A stretch of DNA of 12,091 bases from JBEKOF01 sp050015895 (GTDB taxonomy: Bacteria > Verrucomicrobiota > Verrucomicrobiia > Limisphaerales > Palsa-1400): NCBI GenBank assembly GCA_050015895.1, contig JBEKAN010000106.1, positions 1 to 12,091 on the forward strand, in the 5' to 3' direction. Shown in pieces: positions 7,743-12,091 of the stretch. Below the pieces are notes generated by a model. It was not told the origin of the DNA. It made no database searches and worked only from the letters and a program-made list of their open reading frames with translations. Position 1 is the stretch's first letter; every line of letters starts with the position of its first letter. Position numbers and translations under genes: made by a program.

Positions 7743-7787
7743 CTTTTAAGGCATTGGTCCCGGGTTCGAGTCCCGGCCAACCCACCA
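7743..7787 (+). other. att site: displaced 3' half of tRNA-Lys(UUU)
   Basis: The stretch reads as the 3' part of a tRNA: anticodon loop CTTTTAA (7743-7749, anticodon TTT), 3' anticodon stem GGCAT, variable loop TGGTC, T-arm CCGGG-TTCGAGT-CCCGG (7760-7776), acceptor strand CCAACCC (7777-7783), discriminator A and encoded CCA (7785-7787). The expected 5' acceptor GGGTTGG and a D-arm are absent upstream, where the AT-rich integrase promoter lies instead, so this is not a functional tRNA. It marks the right end of the island. The crossover was probably in or near the anticodon loop. The bases AAGCC at 7738-7742 still pair partly with the 3' stem, as expected for an element-borne core. The intact tRNA-Lys should lie at the other end, left of the window. 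Confidence 0.88.
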
Positions 7788-7928
7788 TTCTTTTGCCTGG
7801 GGGTCCGCCTCCTTACGTCGGCGGCTACGAAGGCGCAGGACGGTTGAAAAGGGGGCAAAGTCACGGCTCGAAGTTAGAACAACAGAACGATGCACAGCAC
7901 GCTGTGCTGGAGTCTCGCCCTACCGGGG
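7788..7928. other. Gap between att site and thrS, with a small hairpin
   Basis: No gene is seen. CAGCAC-GCT-GTGCTG (7895-7909) is a 6-bp hairpin just past the thrS stop. It could end thrS transcription on the minus strand, though no T-run follows. A GCC/GGC-rich stretch at 7803-7835 looks like dispersed intergenic repeat DNA, but I cannot test that here. Confidence 0.35.
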
Positions 7929-10004
7929 TCAGCGGCGCTCCTTGATTGTGGCGAGGATTTCGGCGAGCACTTCGGACTTGGGCCGGGCGCCGAGGTTGCC
8001 TTTGCCGTGGACGCGCACGCTCACGTGGCCCGCCTCCAGGTCGCGGCCACCGATGACCAGCATGGTGTGGACTTTGGCCTGCTCGGCTTCGGCGATCTTA
8101 GCCTTGACGGGGTCGGCGCGGAAATCGGTTTGACAGCGGACGAAGTTGGAGCGAAGCTCGTCCGCAATGGCTTTGGCGTAGTGGACCAGAGGCTCGTCGT
8201 CGCCGAGGGTCAGGACGCGGACCTGCTCCGGCGCGAGCCAAAGGGGGAAATTGCCGGCGTAGTGCTCGATCAGGAAACCGATGAAACGCTCGTGGGTGCC
8301 GAGCGGGGCGCGGTGGATGCAGAGCGGGGTTTTGTCGGTGTTGTCCCTGTCGCGATAGACGAGGCCGAATTTGGCGGGGACGGCGAAATCCACCTGATTG
8401 GTGGCCAGAGTGAATTCGCGGCCGATGACGCTCCACACTTGAACGTCAATTTTTGGGCCGTAAAAGGCGGCCTCGTTGGCCACTTCGACGTAGTTGATTT
8501 TGGAGTCAACAAGAACTTTGCGGACCATCTCCTCGGTTTTGAGCCACAACTCCGGCTCGTTGACGTATTTTTTGCCCAGGCCCTCTTTGGCGTGGGTGCT
8601 GAAGCGCATCTGGTATTTTTCGACGCCGAAGATTTTGAAATACTTGAGATACATTTCGTTGACGGCGTTGAACTCGGCGGCGAACTGCTCCGGGGTGCAG
8701 TAAATGTGGGCGTCGTTCATGTTGAGGGAGCGGACGCGCATGAGGCCGATGAGTTCGCCGGACTGCTCGTAGCGGTAACAGGTGCCATATTCGGCGAGGC
8801 GCAACGGCAAATCGCGGTAGCTGCGCGGCTCCGCCGCAAAAATGCGGTGGTGGTGCGGGCAGTTCATGGCTTTGAGGTAGTAACGGTCGGGTTTCGGCCG
8901 ATTCTCATCTTGCTCCTCAAGCTTTTTGATCCCTTGTTCCAACTCACTTCTCGCCTCCGCCACCTCAACTGCCCCTTGCTTTGTCCTTTCCAGCTCGTCC
9001 AACTCTGCTGACGTCAGCGTGGTCTGGTCTGTCTTGACATATTTAACCAAGAGGTCGGCAACAATTCGCGGATTCTGCTCAAGCAGCTTTTGACCGTCTG
9101 CTTTTACTTTTTCGTACATTTCAAAGAGCATTTTGTCCCTCCCTTCGAGAGGGAGTTGCATCGGGGGAAACATGGATTCCGCGTAGTACGGCAAATGCCC
9201 CGATGTCGTGTACATTTTCTCCCGCGCGATGTGCGGGGTTTTCACGCGGACGTAGCCGGCGGCGAATTCGGTTTCCTTGGCGAGTTTTTCCAGTTCCTCC
9301 AAAATGGCGGTGCCTTTTGGGAGCCAGAGCGGGAGGCCGGGGCCGACGTATTCGGCGTCCAGCGCGAAGAGGCCCATTTCCTGGCCGATCTTGCGGTGGT
9401 CGCGGCGCTTGGCTTCCTCCAACATCGTGAAATAGGCCTCCATCTCAGTCTTGTTCTTGAAGGCGGTGCCGTAAATGCGCTGGAGCTGGGGGTTCTTCTC
9501 GTCGCCCTTGTAGTAGGCGCTGGCGACGGTGGTGAGCTTGAAGGCGCCGATGTTGCCCGTGCGCATGACGTGCGGGCCGGCGCAAAGGTCCAGGAAATCG
9601 CCGTTCTTGAAATAGCTGATCGGCTCGCCTTGGGGAATGTCGGCCAGATTACCGATTTTGAATTTGCTCGGGTTGCCGGGACGCTCGGCCAGGCCGCCCA
9701 GGCGGCCGCTTTCCGCGTCCTTGATGGCCTGGTCGCGGGTGACGACGATTTTCTCGAAGACATGGTTGGCTTTGATCTCCTTTTTCATCTCGGCCTCGAT
9801 TTTCTCGAAATCCTCCGGGCTGATGCGGTGGGCAAGCTCGAGATCGTAATAAAAGCCGTTTTCGACGGGCGGGCCGGCTGCGAATTGGGCTTCGGGCCAG
9901 AGGCGCAGGATGGCGGTGGCCAGGACATGGGCGCAGGAATGGCGGAGGCGCTCCAGGTCGGACATTTTGTGGCGGTCGTCGAGAGATTTGCGTTCGTTTT
10001 CCAT
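7929..10004 (-). CDS. thrS: Threonyl-tRNA synthetase, TGS-less, with a catalytic-domain insertion
   Basis: Class II synthetase that charges tRNA-Thr in the cytoplasm. The 691-aa protein begins almost directly at the editing domain: HSCAH at 22-26 and CAGPH at 141-145 are the editing zinc-type motifs. The N-terminal TGS domain of E. coli ThrRS is missing. The catalytic core has SGHLPYYAESMFP (268-280), AMNCPHH (C382), YRYEQSGELIGLMRVR as motif 2, DAH (H433) and HRAPLGTHERFIGFLIEH as motif 3 (H564). C382, H433 and H564 match the active-site zinc ligands. An anticodon-binding domain follows (~595-691). Between MFPPM and YYLKAMN lies a charged, coiled-coil-like insertion of about 85-90 residues (283-371). 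M14 (ATG at 9965) is a plausible alternative start because homology begins there; neither ATG has a clear Shine-Dalgarno. This is resident chromosome next to the island. Confidence 0.96.
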   Translation of the reverse strand: MENERKSLDDRHKMSDLERLRHSCAHVLATAILRLWPEAQFAAGPPVENGFYYDLELAHRISPEDFEKIEAEMKKEIKANHVFEKIVVTRDQAIKDAESGRLGGLAERPGNPSKFKIGNLADIPQGEPISYFKNGDFLDLCAGPHVMRTGNIGAFKLTTVASAYYKGDEKNPQLQRIYGTAFKNKTEMEAYFTMLEEAKRRDHRKIGQEMGLFALDAEYVGPGLPLWLPKGTAILEELEKLAKETEFAAGYVRVKTPHIAREKMYTTSGHLPYYAESMFPPMQLPLEGRDKMLFEMYEKVKADGQKLLEQNPRIVADLLVKYVKTDQTTLTSAELDELERTKQGAVEVAEARSELEQGIKKLEEQDENRPKPDRYYLKAMNCPHHHRIFAAEPRSYRDLPLRLAEYGTCYRYEQSGELIGLMRVRSLNMNDAHIYCTPEQFAAEFNAVNEMYLKYFKIFGVEKYQMRFSTHAKEGLGKKYVNEPELWLKTEEMVRKVLVDSKINYVEVANEAAFYGPKIDVQVWSVIGREFTLATNQVDFAVPAKFGLVYRDRDNTDKTPLCIHRAPLGTHERFIGFLIEHYAGNFPLWLAPEQVRVLTLGDDEPLVHYAKAIADELRSNFVRCQTDFRADPVKAKIAEAEQAKVHTMLVIGGRDLEAGHVSVRVHGKGNLGARPKSEVLAEILATIKERR

Positions 10005-10204
10005 TGGATGAATTTAACCACGGAATTCCCGGATGGCACGGATAAATTGCCCTGTAATCCGTGGTGAGAGAGAGGATGAGGAGTCAATGGAGACCGATAG
10101 GCGAGGGGTGGGCAAATATTGCCGGGCGAAGGAGGAGGTCCGGTGCGCGGGCGGAAAAGCATCGCTGATTTGGCCCCCAAACGCCTTTGTTGATGAAAAA
10201 ATAG

Positions 10205-10251
10205 CACGATTATGCACGATTATGCACGATTGGACACGATTGGACACGATT
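10205..10251. repeat. 10-bp tandem array, GATTnnnCAC units
   Basis: Units run without gaps from 10208: GATTATGCAC twice, then GATTGGACAC twice, then a partial GATT, preceded by CAC. The exact 10-bp period puts every unit on nearly the same face of the helix. The two halves have different internal bases, as if the array grew by duplicating each of two variants. Confidence 0.85.
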
Positions 10252-10260
10252 TCCGCCTTC

Positions 10261-10381
10261 GCTTGGGCACATCTTGGCATTACCACCATTGGAGGGAACG
10301 AACCCCTCTCCCTGGCCCTCTCCCCGCTGCGCGGGGCGAGGGAATGGGCAAATCGCATGGCGGTGGTTGCAAGATGCGCCC
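10261..10381 (+). repeat. 121-bp direct repeat, copy 1
   Basis: Aligns without gaps to 10523-10643 with 16 differences (about 87% identical). The core contains a CCCTCTCCC block and a CCCCGC-TGC-GCGGGG hairpin flanked by CTC/GAG. It lies outside genes and looks like a dispersed intergenic element. Confidence 0.85.
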
Positions 10382-10420
10382 CCTTCGCTTCCGCCTTCGA
10401 CTGGCATAAGGCGGACAGGA

Positions 10421-10479
10421 GAGCTTCCACCTTCGCTCCGGCGGCCGGAGCTTCCACCTTCGCTCCGGCGGCCGGAGCT
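10421..10479. repeat. 27-bp perfect tandem repeat, 2.2 copies
   Basis: A unit starting GAGCTTCCACC and ending GGCGGCCG occurs at 10421-10447 and 10448-10474 without a mismatch, followed by GAGCT. It sits between the two copies of the 121-bp repeat, with GGCGGACGGGA-like short repeats after it. Perfect identity suggests a recent duplication. Confidence 0.9.
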
Positions 10480-10522
10480 ACGGCGGACGGGACGGCGGAC
10501 GGGATGGCGGGCGGGGGGGCTG

Positions 10523-10643
10523 GCTGGGGCGTATCTTGGCACTTCCACCATCGAATGGAAAGAACCCCTCTCCCTAACCCTCTCCCCGCTGCGCGGGGCG
10601 AGGAAATTGGCAAATTGCATGCTGGTGGTTGCAAGATGCGCCC
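10523..10643 (+). repeat. 121-bp direct repeat, copy 2
   Basis: Same length and orientation as 10261-10381. The central 40 bases, including the CCCCGC-TGC-GCGGGG hairpin, are nearly identical, while the left third is more diverged. Confidence 0.85.
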
Positions 10644-10910
10644 GTTCAGGATAAAGCCGCCCCGGCGCGATTTTTCCCGATGCTTTGGCGGGTTGCCGTC
10701 TCCGCCTTGGTTGAAACCACCGGGCGACCAGCGGCCTGGCGGTTTGAAGGGCCATTTTGCGCTCATGCCAGGCAGTGAACCACACTCGCTAATAAAAGTC
10801 AATAGTTAATATCGCTTTTTAGCAGAAAGGGAACGGATCGGCCGTCGTTCCGGCAGGGCGCGACCCGAAGAGCGCAGGGCGGCAAGCCGCAACCGAAACT
10901 GGAATGGGCC

Positions 10911-10934
10911 AGATTAACACAGATTGACACAGAT
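10911..10934. repeat. Second 10-bp tandem tract, AGATTnACAC units
   Basis: AGATTAACAC, AGATTGACAC and a partial AGAT follow each other at a 10-bp period. The GATT-n-ACAC core matches the array at 10205-10251, so both belong to one repeat family. Confidence 0.7.
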
Positions 10935-11001
10935 ATGGGAAAATCCTCGCGAGAATGAGTGATATTGGCAAATTGCAGAGACGGGAGGCGAAACCGGGGA
11001 G

Positions 11002-11031
11002 GGATTAGGATTAGGATTAAGATTAGGATTA
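11002..11031. repeat. GGATTA hexamer array followed by a G-run
   Basis: Five hexamers, GGATTA three times, AGATTA, then GGATTA, run straight into a run of seven G. It resembles a telomere-like simple repeat and could form a G-quadruplex on the plus strand. A simple replication-slippage origin is likely. Confidence 0.85.
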
Positions 11032-11062
11032 GGGGGGGAGCGGGAAGCGTGGTCCGTAGAAC

Positions 11063-11099
11063 AAAAAGCCCCCGCCCGGTCTTTCGACCGAACGGAGGC
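11063..11099 (-). terminator. Intrinsic terminator with GAAA-capped 14-bp stem
   Basis: On the minus strand GCCTCCGTTCGGTC (11099-11086) pairs with GACCGGGCGGGGGC (11081-11068) across a GAAA loop. Three G-T wobbles occur in the stem. TTTTT (11067-11063) follows, then GTT. This is the only textbook intrinsic terminator in the window, and it ends whatever is transcribed leftward from above 11100. Confidence 0.85.
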
Positions 11100-11932
11100 A
11101 AATTGGGGGCTGGGAGTTCGCCACTCTCTCTTTCCCACGCTGACATTAGGCGCGCCCTCGCGGGGCTGCCAGCTTCCCGACGCCATTCTCCACTGCAAGC
11201 GGAGTTGCCGGCCTCATAGCAGGGCCGTCCAGCGCCTTGCGGCGCTGAATCATCGAGTGAGGCCTCTAAGCTCGCTTGGGCTGGCGCTTGCGGACGCCGG
11301 CCTGCGAACCGGGTGAAGGCGCGTTTGTGACTACGGAGCCGCGACTCCACCGTTTTGCTCCGGGACAGCCACCGCTTTTGGCGGCGCGTTGGCCCGAAAC
11401 CACGGGTCTGACCTCTTACCTCTGAGGCTGCTTTTGGCTCACAAGCCGGCGGCGCCGTTTGTAACGTCGCCGACAATTTGGAAGGTTTTGACAGGCCCTG
11501 TGCGGGCCTGGTGATCTTCCCGGTTGGAATGCTCCCATTGTCCCGCCTTTCGGCGTCTTTGCGGCCCTGGTGAGAAGGCCGGCGGGAGGCAAACTTTCCG
11601 TGCTGATGCGCAGTAGCAGCCGCTACCCCTCCGGGTAACTGCGATTCCCCCAGGCCCGAAACCAGCCTGGGATACTTGACTCGGCGCGGAACGGTTTCTA
11701 AAAACGCTCCTGGCCGCACAGTTCCTGTTCGCGTTACCGACGGCGCGCGAACGCCGCCGGAGGAACTGGTGAATTCTGCCTCCGTCGTCCACCCCTTGCT
11801 GAGAGGATTTGGAGGGGTTGAGCCAACCAGCCTGACCCAACCTTTCCCCAGTCACCTGGGATTATCCGTGGAACACCGTCAGCGTTCTTGCGTCCGCCGC
11901 GGGGGCGTCCCCGTTCTTTCAATGAACTGGGG
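11063..11932 (-). ncRNA. Candidate large structured non-coding RNA (~0.87 kb)
   Basis: Read on the minus strand, this stretch has a series of well-formed helices: CCCC-GTTC/GAAC-GGGG (11932-11909); CCCAG-GTGA-CTGGG (11860-11847); CAGTTCCT/AGGAACTG enclosing GTTCGCG/CGCGAAC (11768-11719); CCCAGGC/GCCTGGG (11671-11649); CGCAGT/ACTGCG enclosing TACCC-GGAG-GGGTA (11643-11609); CGCC-GAAA-GGCG (11555-11544); CAGGCCC/GGGCCTG (11510-11492); and GGCCTCA/TGAGGCC (11264-11210) enclosing CAGCGCC-GCAA-GGCGCTG. It ends in the intrinsic terminator at 11099-11063. Four loops are GNRA on this strand only, which fixes the orientation. The frames inside have no protein-like features, and the longest (11719-10799) runs through the terminator. 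I find no RNase P, tmRNA, SRP, or group I or II intron signatures. The 5' end is approximate. High GC alone makes some hairpins, so covariation is needed. Confidence 0.5.
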
Positions 11933-11934
11933 AG

Positions 11935-11943
11935 ATCGTATCA
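11935..11943 (-). promoter_or_regulatory. Possible extended -10 promoter for the structured RNA
   Basis: TG-A-TACGAT on the minus strand fits an extended -10 element, but no good -35 box lies 16-18 bp upstream. The predicted start (about 11928) would trim the first four bases of the 5' hairpin at 11932-11909, so the match is imperfect. Confidence 0.25.
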
Positions 11944-11969
11944 GAACGCCGGGAAAAGTGTGGGAATTG

Positions 11970-11990
11970 TTATGCACAGGGTTATTCACC
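11970..11990 (+). promoter_or_regulatory. Pair of DnaA-box-like sites
   Basis: TTATGCACA (11970-11978) fits the DnaA-box consensus TTATNCACA exactly, and TTATTCACC (11982-11990) fits at 8 of 9. They are direct repeats with a 12-bp step. The region is not AT-rich and no dnaA gene is visible, so this may be a regulatory pair upstream of the structured RNA rather than an origin. The rest of 11944-12091 shows no gene. Confidence 0.4.
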
Positions 11991-12091
11991 GCCGGCGCGA
12001 TTGGTTTGCAGGCGTGGAAGGCGGGAAAGACCAATGGGGGCGGGCTTGTTCGCAATCGCGCGCGAGGGCGAAGGGGGCGAGGAATCCGCCG

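Larger units (their letters stand above)
10005..11062. other. Repeat-rich intergenic region without a credible gene
   Basis: Over 1 kb upstream of thrS holds only frames with low-complexity or repeat-derived translations. It contains several repeat families, listed separately, plus a CCACGGA/TCCGTGG inverted pair at 10018-10024 and 10058-10064 just before the thrS start. That pair could lie in the thrS leader. No T-box hallmark is seen. An AT-rich patch at 10785-10820 may hold promoter or terminator signals, but none is clear. Confidence 0.55.

Noticed and set aside
7711..7787. Complete tRNA-Lys gene
   Set aside because: The 3' half is perfect, but there is no D-arm or complementary 5' acceptor strand; the upstream sequence is AT-rich integrase leader.
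7890..9011. 373-aa plus-strand open frame
   Set aside because: It is antisense to thrS, and the valine/aspartate/glycine-rich translation is what the opposite strand of a GC-rich gene gives.
10205..10251. CRISPR array
   Set aside because: The units are 10 bp and contiguous, with no spacers, and no cas genes are nearby.
10014..10809. Open frames on both strands of about 260 aa
   Set aside because: They are built from the 10-bp, 27-bp and 121-bp repeats; the translations contain repeated APAAG and SLALSPLRGA blocks and no domain.
10799..11719. 306-aa minus-strand open frame
   Set aside because: A strong intrinsic terminator (11099-11063) lies inside it, the translation is low complexity (ILILILI from the GGATTA array), and structured-RNA helices cover its first half.
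11439..11855. 138-aa minus-strand open frame
   Set aside because: Its composition is not protein-like and it is covered by RNA helices with GNRA loops. A small peptide cannot be fully excluded.
11063..11932. RNase P RNA, tmRNA or group II intron identity for the structured RNA
   Set aside because: No GAGGAAAGTCC or ACAGAA elements (RNase P), no tRNA-like ends or tag frame (tmRNA), and the terminal GAAA hairpin lacks the AGC triad context of intron domain V and is followed by a T-run as in a terminator.

Overview
The window looks like chromosome from a GC-rich bacterium, most likely Verrucomicrobiota or a close relative. This is inference. It rests on the style of the threonyl-tRNA synthetase (no TGS domain, start close to the editing-domain HSCAH motif), on integrase and primase variants of a kind I associate with that group, and on repeat-rich intergenic DNA. 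No 16S or other phylogenetic marker is present.

Positions 1 to about 7787 are the right-hand part of an integrated genetic element. Its right end is marked by the 3' half of a tRNA-Lys(UUU) gene at 7743-7787, with no matching 5' half beside it. This is the usual scar of tyrosine-recombinase integration into a tRNA gene. A five-gene operon runs leftward from that end: tyrosine integrase, an unknown 196-aa protein, a small winged-helix protein, an AEP-type primase and a RepA-like hexameric ATPase. Two junctions overlap by 4 bp (ATGA, TTGA) and one has a 3-bp gap, so the genes are probably co-expressed. The layout resembles a replicating integrative element or phage satellite.

Positions 1-2524 hold cargo transcribed the other way: the C-terminal part of a type ISP restriction-modification enzyme, cut by the window edge, and 24 bp downstream a 430-aa membrane protein with two TM segments, a long coiled coil and a C-terminal winged helix. 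The second gene is a candidate partner or separate defence gene. The cargo and replication operons converge on a gene-free stretch (2525-3192), which ends in a strong hairpin around the repA-like stop codon.

Right of the attachment scar is resident chromosome. thrS (7929-10004, minus strand) carries an insertion of about 85-90 residues in its catalytic domain. Positions 10005-11062 hold no credible gene but many repeats: 10-bp tandem GATT units, a 27-bp tandem, a 121-bp direct repeat at about 87% identity, and a GGATTA array. From about 11932 down to 11063 the minus strand reads like one large structured RNA: at least nine good helices, four capped by GNRA tetraloops, ending in a 14-bp terminator with a T-run. 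I could not match it to RNase P, tmRNA, or a group I or II intron. A pair of DnaA-box-like sites lies just upstream. This RNA and the 430-aa membrane protein are the best candidates for something undescribed.
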